Source: Dictyocoela muelleri (taxonomy: Eukaryota; Microsporidia). From it: DNA of 10,236 nucleotides. This document shows, piece after piece, positions 1-8,360 of the stretch. The position numbers were made by a program, and so were the translations under genes. The stretch is from assembly GCA_016256075.1 (NCBI GenBank), contig SDVU01000830.1, positions 1-10,236 of the forward strand. The letters run 5' to 3'. Within the stretch, counting starts at the first letter, position 1. Every line of letters begins with the position of its first letter. The notes below the pieces were generated by a model, which did not search any database, was not told the origin of the DNA, and saw only the letters and a program-made list of their open reading frames with translations.

Positions 1-5
1 AATAT

Positions 6-23
6 AAATCTTTTAAAAGATTT
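6..23. repeat. 18-bp perfect palindrome
   Basis: The bases AAATCTTTTAAAAGATTT read the same on both strands. A second weak hairpin follows at 31-53 (GTGAGTGAAA pairing with TTTCGCTTAC, 8 of 10). In DNA this AT-rich such short palindromes can arise by chance, and no gene start lies beside them. Confidence 0.4.
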
Positions 24-127
24 TTTAATGGTGAGTGAAATTCTTTCGCTTACTTGGAACTGAATAGAACAGTCCTATATATTAACATTGATTCAACGGT
101 AGGTCAGCGTCTTTAGATCTTTCATGA

Positions 128-224
128 ATGTTCTCTTGGCCTATGATGTCGCTTTATGGTGTAATATGTCGCGCTTTCGTATAGATGTCCGATTCTCGCA
201 TAGGATGTCGTGCTTCTCGCATGG
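128..224. repeat. Degenerate minisatellite, period about 20 bp
   Basis: The pentamer ATGTC begins at 146, 166, 185 and 205, a spacing of 20, 19 and 20 bases. Each copy continues into a C/T/G-rich tail resembling GCGCTTCTCGCATAG. A more diverged unit seems to begin at 128. The stretch is much richer in CpG than its surroundings. It is not in a readable ORF, so it looks like a non-coding tandem repeat. The copies differ from one another, which implies an array that is no longer homogenising. Confidence 0.6.
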
Positions 225-269
225 AAAACTTATGAAAAACAAAAATTAATATAAATTAAGAAAATAAAA

Positions 270-305
270 GTGTCCGCGCTTCGCATGTCGCGCTCTTCGC
301 GCGCC
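270..305. repeat. Two further minisatellite-like units with a GC hairpin
   Basis: After an AT-rich gap the minisatellite motif returns as GTGTCCGCGCTTCGC and then ATGTCGCGCTCTTCGCGCG. The second unit can fold on itself: CGCGC at 289-293 pairs with GCGCG at 299-303 around a 5-base loop. The match to the units at 146-224 suggests the same repeat family. Confidence 0.5.
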
Positions 306-870
306 ACAATAAATAAATTTTAAAACTACAATTAAGAATAAATACTTTATTTTGTATACGTGATAGAAAGTATACGTAAATATTGCAAAAAAAATTCTAT
401 TGTTATATTTTTAGACTTTTTACTTGACTTTCATAAACAATTTTTAGTACTCCTACGCTTTATTGACTTAAAAAAAGAGCTTAGAGAAATTTATAAACAA
501 TATATGTATTTTTTGCTGATTATAAGTCTTGGAACGTTTTTTATGAATAAAAATTCATATACAAATTTAGTAATTTCAAAGGCTATTTATAATAGATACT
601 TAAAATTATAAAAATAATAAAAATTTTCTTGGGATTTATAATTAGCAAGAAATTTTATAGTTTTTTAATGTTTATACTTTTTCTTAAGTTTTTGTTAGGT
701 CTCTAAACCGTTGGAGTACCAAATTTCCACCATATTAGTCAATATTTTTCCCTTATATTACCATAATATTTGTACTTGATTATAATTTGTTTAATTTTTA
801 GACTAAATAACACATAAAATTTATTTATTAATAAAAAAATTATTTATATTGTAAATTTTTTAACATTCAT
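306..870. other. AT-rich stretch without a credible gene
   Basis: The stretch is mostly A and T, with short runs and no recognisable motif. One open frame of 83 codons (360-611, + strand) starts with GTG and is rich in Leu, Ile, Phe, Lys and Tyr, as expected by chance at this base composition. No RNA gene or repeat was seen. Confidence 0.5.
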
Positions 871-896
871 GGTCTTCTGGTTGTGTTACATAATTA

Positions 897-931
897 TTAA
901 AGTGGTTACACTACTTGGGTCCAACTCCCAC
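897..931 (+). other. Weak tRNA-like fragment
   Basis: The bases at 900-906 resemble the end of a tRNA A box (AGTGGTT). Those at 918-928 (GGTCCAACTCC) match 8 of 11 bases of the B-box consensus GGTTCGAATCC. The T-arm would be GGG, a 7-base loop and CCC, with one extra T-A pair. Only about 12 bases separate the two boxes, so there is no room for an anticodon arm. This cannot be a working tRNA. It could be a deleted tRNA relic, a scrap of a tRNA-derived SINE, or chance. Confidence 0.2.
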
Positions 932-978
932 CCGGCTATTTTTAATTATTTATTAAAAATGTTGCGCACTGGGCGCAT

Positions 979-997
979 TCGCGCGCTAGCCGCGCGA
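979..997. repeat. GC-rich hairpin related to the minisatellite, inverted
   Basis: TCGCGCG at 979-985 pairs perfectly with CGCGCGA at 991-997 around the loop CTAGC. Read on the - strand it begins ATGTCGCGCGGCTAGC, which shares ATGTCGCGC with the units at 166 and 285. It sits in a CpG-rich island (962-1000) inside very AT-rich DNA. Confidence 0.5.
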
Positions 998-1009
998 CAT
1001 AATATCAAT

Positions 1010-2170
1010 TGATTTTTTAAAAACATTGAAAATTATTGACTTAATTTTTTTTTCCGCCTGAAGCAATATTAAGTGATAACCGACTTTGTTACAAAAGTGC
1101 TAATACCAAAAATGAATTATGAATGTGAATATAACACAACTTATCTCTAAACCATATAACCCAACAGGTAATGCTATATTCATACATAAAAATCAACTGA
1201 TAACATACATATTATGAATTTATAAAGTATTGAATCTAGAACTATTAAAATTAGTTATTTAAAAACAGAAATAATAAAATAGTAAACACGACCTTTAATA
1301 GTGACCCAACAGAAATATTTCAAAACAGAAAATAATTCCGAATTTAAACTCAATACAAATAAAAATAAAACATAAATTCTACTAAAAACAATAAAAAGTG
1401 TAAGCTACATGATTGCAAAATTGGAGATAAAATAATAATAAAAAATAATTCTAAATCCAAAATCTAATCTCCATATTTAGGCCGTTTTAGATAAACGGAA
1501 TAATTACCAATAAACAAAATATTAAATTTTTAAAAAGAAGAAACCAAGTGCAACATTAAACAATTCAACCCTATCAGGTGTGCTAAATTTTATATAACCA
1601 TGCAACTAATGACAAAATTAAGTGTTATCGAACTATAATTTAACACGGATTCATTTCATAAAAATTTACCTTCACATTTCCCCATTATTTTTCTCAAAAC
1701 CGTATAAAAGAAAATTAATTCAAGAAACATATGGATATGGATGCAAGACAACAACCAAAAAAAGATGCAATAAGGTATAATAGGGATCATAAATACTACC
1801 ATGGTAACACAATTGAAACTTTATGGCACAAAGGAAAGAGCCTATAATTCCAATAAATACATTTACTTAAAACATTTACGTTCCCAGCTTTTTACCTTAG
1901 TGGATACGACATTATTAATTCTTTTAATATTTATTAACTAATTTTTTTATATTCAATTTGCTTTAAAGGAATAAATTTTTATTGTGGAAAATAATATGAA
2001 TAAACGTGATATTTACTTATATTAAGTATTAATTCTCTATAATAATAAGAAAAAAAATTTTTATGAAAAAAATAAACAATTAGTCTAGCATATAAATATT
2101 TATTGAATAAAAACAAACTATTTTTTATTTAACAATGTTAATATTTGAAAAAAAAAACAATTATTGGAGG
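1010..2170. other. A-rich intergenic stretch, possible old element debris
   Basis: From about 1030 to 1860 the + strand is clearly richer in A than T and carries many AACA and CAAA runs. After about 1900 the bias fades. No ORF of useful length and no tRNA-like structure was found. A-rich sense strands are common in retroelement coding regions, and the fossil LTR element at 4174-8629 shows the same bias on its own coding strand. This stretch could be retroelement debris, but nothing in it identifies a family firmly. Confidence 0.35.
1731..1847 (+). pseudogene. Short ORF, possible gag-type relic
   Basis: A 38-codon frame starts at ATG 1731. Its second half, with Lys-Tyr-Tyr-His-Gly-Asn and later Leu-Trp-His-Lys-Gly-Lys, faintly resembles the nucleocapsid zinc-knuckle end of retroelement gag proteins. 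Some 50 bases further on another short segment looks vaguely like the start of a retropepsin. These resemblances are by eye and weak; a chance ORF is just as likely. If real, it is a small broken fossil on the + strand, separate from the - strand LTR element. Confidence 0.17.
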
Positions 2171-2177
2171 TTAAGTT

Positions 2178-2630
2178 ATGGCCTTTTATGAGGATTTAAG
2201 GATTATTTCTAGAAGGGGCGAACATAATCAATTTCGAAATGTGAATTCTACGAAAAAAAAAATATGAAAAGTAGATTATCCATTTTTGGCATTGAAAAAC
2301 GCAATTCCATGAAAAAAAGTTATTTGATGAATATATTGAAATTTTGGGAAATTTAGTTAGGCGAAATTAAGATAAATAAAAAAAAATACATTCCCTAAAA
2401 TGAAAATTATTTCTCATGAATCTAAATTTAGACTCCTAATATTTAATTTTATTCAATTAGGCCCCGTTGTGTTTGAAAACACTGGTAAAAAGCCCCAACA
2501 ATCGTTAAATTTTTTGTTGTGCATCATTAATGTTCATACTAAGTGCATGCGTTTACCCTCTGTACAAAAGAGTGGGAAAGGTTTTTTTTGGAAAAATAAA
2601 AAGCAGATGCGGCGTATTCTACGGTCTTGA
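2178..2630 (+). pseudogene. Integrase-like relic of a retroelement or Polinton-type element
   Basis: The clearest part is at 2400-2630, where the translation contains LNFLLCIINVHTK and then a Ser-Gly-Lys-Gly stretch. This resembles the first beta strands of the rve integrase core (a Y-x-L-x-x-I-D-x-x-T/S-K-like motif, then a P-L-x-x-K-x-G-K-like motif). Upstream, from ATG 2178, a short piece beginning MAFYEDLRIISRRG recalls the YYDP-type N-terminus of Polinton-style integrases. The element is broken, with several breaks, and the rest of it is not recognised here. The call rests on pattern memory alone and the exact family is open. It lies tail to tail with the Merlin relic. Confidence 0.35.
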
Positions 2631-2723
2631 GATTATTCGTCAGCATAGAACATTTAAAAAAGAAAAATAATTTATTTTAGAGGTAGAATTTGAACAATTA
2701 AATCCTTTTCAATTTTCTAATTT

Positions 2724-3130
2724 ATATTCTTAGATAAATTGGATTAGAAACTCTAATTGCTGTTCTTTTGTAATATCATTTTTGTCACGTAAAAAACTTT
2801 CATAAGTCCGCAGAGACCTTCAATTGTTTGTGTATTTATAGAAATTAGCTCACAATCAACAATTTTAATAGAATGGTTCATCTGCTGATTTTCAAAAACT
2901 GTAATATACTGTAAAGTAGAAGAATATGTCCTCTATTGATTGGTAATGACACTAGTGCCTGGTAGAAATTATCATAGATTATCTGAGCGTCGTATCAGAA
3001 TTTCTATTATAGACAGATATTATAAAAGTTTTGTTTCTCTTTCAACACATCCTACATTTTATTGACAGTTTATATTAAAACTTCGGTTATATTTTCGCTT
3101 AAAAAATAGCCATTCTAGATTTCGACTATA
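2724..3130 (-). pseudogene. Merlin (IS1016/ISXO2-like) DNA transposon, transposase core relic
   Basis: Read on the - strand, one frame from about 3100 to 2790 carries, in order, KRKYNR (3100-3083), GCVERETK (from about 3052), NHSIKIVDCE (about 2878-2849) and TQTIEGLCGLMK (2830-2795). These match the conserved path of Merlin/IS1595-group DDE transposases: FGKRKYNRG, GGVER, VNHSxxFVD and the catalytic Glu in NTIEGxW. The Glu codon is at 2821-2819. A VEI tripeptide just upstream (3126-3118), in another frame, fits the start of the first catalytic motif VEIDE. The end, LRDKN...EQQLEFLIQFI (about 2790-2724), has slipped into another frame near 2790. About five in-frame stops lie between 3100 and 2790, so the gene is dead. 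The N-terminal third and the terminal inverted repeats were not found. Confidence 0.72.
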
Positions 3131-3343
3131 TAAATAACCATATCTTCCTTCGTTAGAAATCTTTTCGCCAACTGGGGCGAAAATATGTTTGTTTTACCCC
3201 CACCCCCAAATTATAACCTCAATGATTAATCATGAAAGACTAAATTTATGGATCTAGGACCTATTCTCGGGTAATACGACACTTTTTATTATTAATTACC
3301 CGGGCTAGGCTCTAATCTGAGAAAAAAATTGTATAACCCCAAA
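3131..3343. other. Spacer with a small GC hairpin
   Basis: The N-terminal part of the Merlin gene might have lain here, but no motif is recognisable. A hairpin forms from CGGGTAAT (3268-3275) and ATTACCCG (3295-3302) around a 19-base AT-rich loop, with weaker pairing extending outwards. It could be a terminator-like fold or a transposon end. A C-rich tract lies at 3197-3207. Confidence 0.35.
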
Positions 3344-3469
3344 ATGAATTTTGAAGATGAACCAATAAATTCAAGATCATTAATATTTTTAGACAATAAG
3401 GCTACTTTAGGCAGCCCGAAAATTTTTAAAACCACATATATATATATATATTACATGTTGACAACATAA
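3344..3469 (+). CDS. Tiny ORF, unknown, possibly spurious
   Basis: A 41-codon frame starts at ATG 3344, with CCCC at 3337-3340 ending three bases before it. In microsporidia a CCC or GGG triplet just upstream of the ATG is a common promoter feature, which is the only reason to list this frame. The first 30 codons (MNFEDEPINSRSLIF...) have a plausible mixed composition. The last part is encoded by an AT microsatellite (Thr-Tyr-Ile-Tyr-Ile-Tyr-Tyr). I do not recognise the protein. It may be the broken start of a gene or chance. Confidence 0.18.
   Translation: MNFEDEPINSRSLIFLDNKATLGSPKIFKTTYIYIYYMLTT
3436..3451. repeat. (AT)8 microsatellite
   Basis: An uninterrupted alternation of A and T, 16 bases long, flanked by ACCAC and TACATG. 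Simple repeat; no function implied. Confidence 0.8.
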
Positions 3470-3819
3470 TAGCACCCAACCCTTAGAGTTGTATCCTACC
3501 GTGGTCTACAGACAATTGTTTGTTTGTGATCTGATAATACGTCACTACTAAGCTACCGAGAGGTCCAGCTGTATATGCGATTTTAGTTTTATCCATGACT
3601 CCGCTGGATCCGGCAGTTAGAGGCTTTACATGTTTTATTTTCCACTATTTTTCTCAGAGTTGTGTCGCCGCACTTATCATCATTTTCACAACTAGGAGAG
3701 TCCATAGTGCTTGATTTTCATATAATACCAAGTCTTAATCAGCTATACCACACTGGGATATCTGTATATTGATGGTATTTTTCGATAGTTTTGGACCGCT
3801 TAATGACATTTCCAATTAT
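3470..3819 (-). other. GC-richer stretch with degenerate tRNA-like A boxes
   Basis: This stretch is less AT-rich than its surroundings and has no useful ORF. On the - strand, 3555-3545 reads TAGCTTAGTAG, a good match to the A-box consensus of tRNA genes, preceded by CTCTCGG. At 3765-3740 the sequence (ATATCCCAGTGTGGTA) resembles the A-box region of the tRNA-like relic at 3896. No convincing B box accompanies either one. They may be decayed tRNA genes or the body of a tRNA-derived SINE. Confidence 0.3.
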
Positions 3820-3902
3820 TTATTAAAGAGTGACGTCATCGGGATTCGAACCTCGATACTTAAGTTTTACATTAAAGAGTGTTAACCACTGGGCTATCTG
3901 GT
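3820..3902 (-). pseudogene. tRNA-like relic with intact A and B boxes
   Basis: On the - strand the A box TAGCCCAGTGG (3896-3886) and B box GGTTCGAATCC (3852-3842) are both perfect and are 33 bases apart, the spacing of a tRNA without a long variable arm. The rest does not fold well. The acceptor ends (GACCAGA before the A box, TGACGTC after the T arm) share only three outer pairs plus the innermost one. The T stem has mismatches, and no clean anticodon stem forms, so I assign no anticodon. The 11-mer ATTAAAGAGTG occurs twice (3822-3832 and 3871-3881), inside and just past the relic. It is most likely a tRNA pseudogene or the head of a tRNA-derived SINE. The internal promoter could still bind Pol III factors. 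Confidence 0.55.
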
Positions 3903-3908
3903 CCTATG

Positions 3909-4086
3909 ATAAAAAATAAATATAATTTTGAAATTGTATAGATTTAAAGAATAAAAAATGTATATTAAAAAATATAAAAAGTAATTATGAATAAATCTAA
4001 ATTCATAATTACTTTTTTTTTACTTTTAAATATACATTTTTTATTCTTTAAATCTATACAATTTCAAAATTATATTTATTTTTTAT
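3909..4086. repeat. Foldback: near-perfect 178-bp inverted repeat
   Basis: The left arm (3909-3992) and right arm (4001-4086) are reverse complements around an 8-base loop (3993-4000). The outer 58 bases match without a single difference. A short A-rich part (about 10 bases) differs, and the inner 17 bases match again. The arms have no coding sense. The shape fits a foldback/MITE-like element, or a duplication-inversion made during replication or repair. I saw no clear target-site duplication. A transcript would form a long double-stranded hairpin. Confidence 0.85.
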
Positions 4087-4173
4087 TATTTTTTAGAATT
4101 TAAAATTTTCCGGGTTAGGTTTTTGGTATATTGTCGTGACCTTGGTGTGCACGTCGGAAAATAATAGGGTTAT

Positions 4174-4347
4174 TGTAAAGCGAATATCGTTTATTGAAAT
4201 TTTTTACCTATTTGTCCTTTTGTCGATTAATTTTTCTCTTTTCTGAATTCCATGGGTGTTTTAAATTTTTAAATATTTATATTCTTAAATTTTTAAAAAT
4301 TTCTAATTGTTTATCGTCAGTTTATTTTTAAAAAAATTTCATCAGTG
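4174..4347 (-). repeat. 3' LTR of the Ty3/gypsy fossil
   Basis: It matches 8458-8629 from TGTAAAGCGAATATCG through AAATTTTTAAATATTTATATT to CATCAGTG. On the element's strand it ends in TTACA, with the terminal CA typical of LTRs. Similarity may extend about 5 bases further left (GTTAT). The inner edge abuts the polypurine tract. Confidence 0.75.
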
Positions 4348-4352
4348 CATGT

Positions 4353-4363
4353 CATTCTCCCCT
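4353..4363 (-). other. Polypurine tract
   Basis: On the - strand this reads AGGGGAGAATG, ending a few bases before the 3' LTR. Ty3/gypsy elements use such a tract to prime plus-strand DNA. Its position confirms the orientation of the element. Confidence 0.65.
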
Positions 4364-5290
4364 AAATTGAACCACTTTTGGGCTTTTTATACTAATTCTT
4401 CTTTCCTTTACATTTTTCATATTTTCAATTATGTTGTTATCATAAGTCTTTGTTATAAGATATGGTACTACTAATTTGTATTTAGTTATGTCCATGTAGT
4501 TATTTCGCAAATAAACACAATAATATTTTTTAAAGTCTTACTTAAGTCTTGATTTATTGTTTTTTGTGATATCATTGATTTTACTATTTATTTCATCATT
4601 TATTTTTCTGTTAATATCTTCTACAAGACATTTTTTTGTTATACCAAATGGTGATTTGTGCAGTAAAATTTCAATAGGTGACAATCCTGTGTTTCTGTTA
4701 TGATTAAGATTTATTAAGATAAAAATGTTATCTTTTAAACGTGAAAACGATTCATTTTTGCTGATAAAACATACATTTATGATAATTTCATTCATCTCTT
4801 CTGATTTTCCGTTGAATTCCAGGTTAAATGTTTTTTTTAAATGTTTAATCTTATTTTTGGTAAAAAAAATTCTTTAGCGAGTTATTGAAGTATTTGATCT
4901 GTTAATATTTTTGCAAGTAATCCGTGTTTGTGCACCAATATTGATTTTTTTAGAACACTTTGCGACTTGAGGGTAAATATCGTTTATGTCATAGTTAATC
5001 TACTAAATATATCAGTAATTTTTAACAAATAAAAATAAATGAATTACTTGGTTGATTTGAGATGCGAGAGTTTTATGGGGCCTAATATATAACTTGATAT
5101 GAATTTAAAAGTGTATCTGATCATTCAAATCCATGAGTGTATATCTATGTTTTGATATGCGTTTTGCTTCTTGCACATGTTTCGCAAGATTTAGTAATAT
5201 TTTGAATTACATTTTTTATTTTTTTTATCGTTATGTATGGTTTTAGTGAATAGTATCGTTAGGCGTCAATTCGCAACCTGGGTGCATAAA
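4364..5290 (-). pseudogene. Integrase region of the Ty3/gypsy fossil
   Basis: Near 5160-5200 the - strand encodes ITKSCETCARSKT, the second half of the integrase HHCC zinc-binding domain. Further along (about 5050-5090) a stretch like A-P-I-K-L-S-H-L-K-S fits the first part of the catalytic core. At 4640-4690 TGLSPIEILLHKSPFG matches the strongly conserved end of the core in Ty3/gypsy integrases. The C-terminal tail runs to the polypurine tract. It inserts element cDNA into the host genome in working relatives. Here it is part of a broken fossil. Confidence 0.75.
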
Positions 5291-5900
5291 TGATGTTTTT
5301 TTTCTTCACCTAAAAATTTCATTTAATATTTTATTTTTAAAACATATAATTATAATAAATTTATTTAATCATAGTACTTTAAGCTTAAACTCGACGCAAT
5401 TAACCTCGAAAAAATCATAATCGTAAAATTCTTTGTTTCTTTTCACCATTTCAATAAATTTCATAATAATAAATTATTAGAAATAGAAAAAAATATAAAA
5501 AATTTTACGGTTATGTTTTTTTGAAGTTAATTGTCTCAAGGTAAAGCTAAAAATATCATGATAAAATAAATTTAATTTTATTATATGTTTTAAAAATGGA
5601 AATACAAATGCAGTTTTTAGGTTACGAAAAAGGCGCCATTTAGCCGCCCAGGTAGCGGAATTACCCCTATCCGCATAGTATAGTCTGCAATTATAGATAT
5701 GTACAAGCAAATTATGCAAGTTTAGTATGAATTGTTTTAGCTATTCAGGAATACCTATTATTCATTTTAAAATCTACAATTAGTTATTTATATTTTTTCT
5801 TTAATCGTCTCTTTTCTAACTTCTTTTAATTAATCTAACAAATAGCTGTAATTCTTGTATATTATTAGGCAAAATAAAATTATTTATTGTATCAGTGACC
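5291..5900 (-). other. Linker between RNase H and integrase of the fossil
   Basis: About 600 bases inside the LTR element, where the family normally has the RNase H to integrase connection. I recognise no motif in it. Open frames of about 80 codons occur by chance. The length is somewhat large for the linker, so a small secondary insertion is possible. Confidence 0.3.
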
Positions 5901-6260
5901 GTGAATATTCGTGAAATAGCATCAACACGCGAGTATTTATTCTCCTCGGTGTACTTCTATTTATAATCGTATTCTGACATCCGTATTTCATTTCCGCAAT
6001 CTTTTCGATACTATATCCGAATCTCCCATAATGTTTTTATTACCAAAACGTATTATTATATGCTTATTTAAAAAATGGGTAAAAAATATTCTAGACTTTT
6101 TACAACTGCAAGCATTATATTCTACATTTTTTAATTAATTTTTTTCTGAAGCGGAAACTTATAGCTAAAAAATCCAATGTGTTGTCTGTCTTGTTTCGAT
6201 AAACTTCTATTGCTGTACTCGACCCATCTTTTTCTAAAATTTTGGTTTTAGTCGGATCTT
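5901..6260 (-). pseudogene. RNase H region of the Ty3/gypsy fossil
   Basis: On the - strand, FFSYKF near 6150-6175 corresponds to the Y-x-S-x-x-L/F segment of Ty3/gypsy RNase H. A VKSLEYF stretch follows near 6090-6110, and SRVDAISR (about 5920-5940) fits the N-x-x-A-D-x-L-S-R motif that ends the domain. In active relatives it degrades the RNA of RNA-DNA hybrids during reverse transcription. Confidence 0.65.
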
Positions 6261-6479
6261 AGATTTCAATTTAGGTGTGTTTCGGATCTATTCCAATATT
6301 TTATTCAGTTTTTCTTGATAATTTTGCTACCATTTCCATTTCATACTATTTCTAATTTTATCGGTTAGAAACTGTGTTTTCTAGACAGTTCGGCGATGAT
6401 TGATCTAAAAAAGTTAAGTAAATTCCGTATTTTTTTGTATATCTCTTTCCTTTCGTGGTCTTAATTCTCTTTTCTATCA

Positions 6480-7140
6480 ATCAAGGATACGTATGGTTTT
6501 AAACCTTCTTTACTTATGAAGTGACCAAGAAATTTAACTTTATCTGAGTTAAAGTTGCTATTTTCAAAATTAATCGATATACCAGTCGACTTTATGACTT
6601 TAAAACATTTCTTAAATGTTCTTTATATTCTTTTTGATTGTTCGTGTGTACTAATATATCATCTAAGTATATTTTAATGTAATCATATTTTTAAAACAAA
6701 GTATTCATGGCTCGCTGAAAGTTGTGGGTGTATTTTATAGTCCAAATGTCTTTCTTTAATTTCGTATAGCGAGTTTAAAATTGTAATACCGCATATTTTA
6801 TACTTCTTGGGCACATGGGGATTTTATAGTAACCCATATTTAGGTCTATTTGTGAGTGAATCGACGAGCTGTATAACTCGTTGAAAATATGAGATCATAG
6901 AAAATATAAAATGATAAGATTCAGTTATGTTATTGAGTTCACTGTAATCTACTACAAGTCTTATTTCGTTGTTCTTTTTTAATTCGGAAATTTTGGTTAT
7001 GAGAATTCTGATTTACTTTTAATGAATTCGGCCGGAAAGACTTGTGAATTCATTTTTCGTCGAAGTTATAAAATACGTATGCACCTTATATGGCCCTGAC
7101 GTACAATTTTTTCTCTTAATCTAATATTGTGTGAAATTTG
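6480..7140 (-). pseudogene. Reverse transcriptase region of the Ty3/gypsy fossil
   Basis: In element order, the - strand shows HNIRLREK (about 7135-7110), NNEIRLVVD (about 6975-6945, matching KKNGEIRLVVD of the fingers/palm), YIKIYLDDILV (about 6685-6650, containing the YxDD catalytic motif) and DKVKFLGHFIS (about 6545-6515, the VKFLGHxIS motif of the thumb side). Spacing and order match Ty3/gypsy reverse transcriptase. This is the strongest evidence for the element's family. Confidence 0.85.
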
Positions 7141-7289
7141 ATCCAATCTACCAAAGGTAATTTCTTAATCTCAAGCCTCACTAAAAATCTCGTTTATTTC
7201 GAGTGGTGTGTTGATAGAAGTTGCAGTTGTATATATGAGGTTACTCAAAAGTTTATCAGCAAGTTCTTTGGTATCTCGATTCTTTAATA

Positions 7290-7610
7290 ATGGAATTTTA
7301 TTGCCCATAAAGAATGATATGATTGTTTTTAAGGCCAATTTTGGTATCGTATTTATGAAGGAAGTTCATTCTCAATATAAGGTTTACATTTATGTTAAGA
7401 ATGTTGACTACAACTAGAAAATTTTCTTGAACACAGATAATTCTTAGCTTAAATTTTGTACACCCATTGGATTTTACTGTTTGACAATCTACCATCATAG
7501 TCTCTATCACTGATGCCTCTTTAGTTAATAGGTTATTTTCTACGATAAATCTTTCATTTGTCAATGATTTTGCTGACAAAGTGTCAATTATAAAGAGAAT
7601 ATATCATTTT
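7290..7610 (-). pseudogene. Protease (retropepsin) region of the Ty3/gypsy fossil
   Basis: The - strand begins with an FIIDT-like segment followed by SAKSLTNERFI, which fits the active-site loop of a retropepsin. About 70 residues later NLILRMNFLHKYDTKI fits the LILGxDFLxxxxxxI motif near its C-terminus. It lies between the zinc-knuckle-like region and reverse transcriptase, as expected for Ty3/gypsy. In working relatives it cleaves the polyprotein. Confidence 0.6.
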
Positions 7611-7739
7611 AATTTTTTCTTGATATTTTATAGAGTATTCGTACTTCCTGTTGCGCTATTTATGTGAAAATATGACTTGCCTTTTGGATTGTAACCTCTT
7701 TTATTCTCTGATTTTTGATTTATACGTTTCTTTCTTCGA

Positions 7740-8360
7740 CATACCTATATCGTGATTATTCTTGTTGTGGTATGTGCAGAATTTTAATGTGTTATGGAAC
7801 TGAAGATATTTTTTGAATACTGAGGATTAAAATACATCTGTCAAAATAATGTCTTCACTGTATTATTAATAACCCGTTATATTTGAATTGTATCACTGAT
7901 TTTTATTCATCATTTTCTAGTAGTGTGCATTAGGTCAGGTTGTTATAAAAATCATCTTTTTTTAGATGTTTAACTTTCTCTTTCCAGTTAAAGCATACTG
8001 TAAGTTTCATCCATAATGTGATTTTTTTGTTCACTTGTTCTCCAAGAATGTATTGATTACCTTGTTTTAATTATTGAACATGTTCATATATCTTAAATAT
8101 TTAGAAGGATTATATTTGTAGATCTATATTCTCTATAACATCTCTGATAGAGTTGTTGCGCCTTCTATGATATCGACATATTTTCTATTTATAGAAGATT
8201 TAAGCACTGCTAAAGGTATATATTCGGACCAGTTTGCTTTATTTGCTGTTGATGAAAAATCGGATTTCCATTCTAAAAGCTCTTGTTGTTCGATATCATC
8301 GATCAAGGCAAAGCTTCTTTCTAGTGAAAGATCTGTTCCGGGTGGCGAAGGTAAATTCAA
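7740..8360 (-). pseudogene. Gag region of the Ty3/gypsy fossil
   Basis: A 75-codon frame at 8133-8360 (- strand) includes ERSFALIDDIEQQELLEWKS and, later, NWSEYIPLAVLKS. It is acidic, helical in character and right behind the 5' LTR, where gag belongs. At 7745-7790 KFCTYHNKNNHD looks like a nucleocapsid zinc-knuckle segment. Gag is poorly conserved, so the assignment depends mainly on position. Confidence 0.5.

Noticed and set aside
128-305. CRISPR array
   Set aside because: The repeat units abut each other with no unique spacers of constant length, and the genome appears eukaryotic. It is a minisatellite.
360-611. 83-codon open frame on the + strand
   Set aside because: It starts with GTG, lacks any motif, and has the Ile/Leu/Phe/Lys/Tyr-rich composition expected of random AT-rich DNA. 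There is no promoter-like context.
3820-3902. Functional tRNA gene
   Set aside because: The A and B boxes are perfect, but the acceptor and T stems are mismatched and no anticodon stem forms. It is listed as a relic instead.
5477-5719. 80-codon open frame on the - strand
   Set aside because: It lies in the RNase H to integrase linker of the LTR fossil and has no motif of its own.
7208-7417. 69-codon open frame on the + strand
   Set aside because: It is antisense to the protease and reverse transcriptase start of the - strand LTR element.
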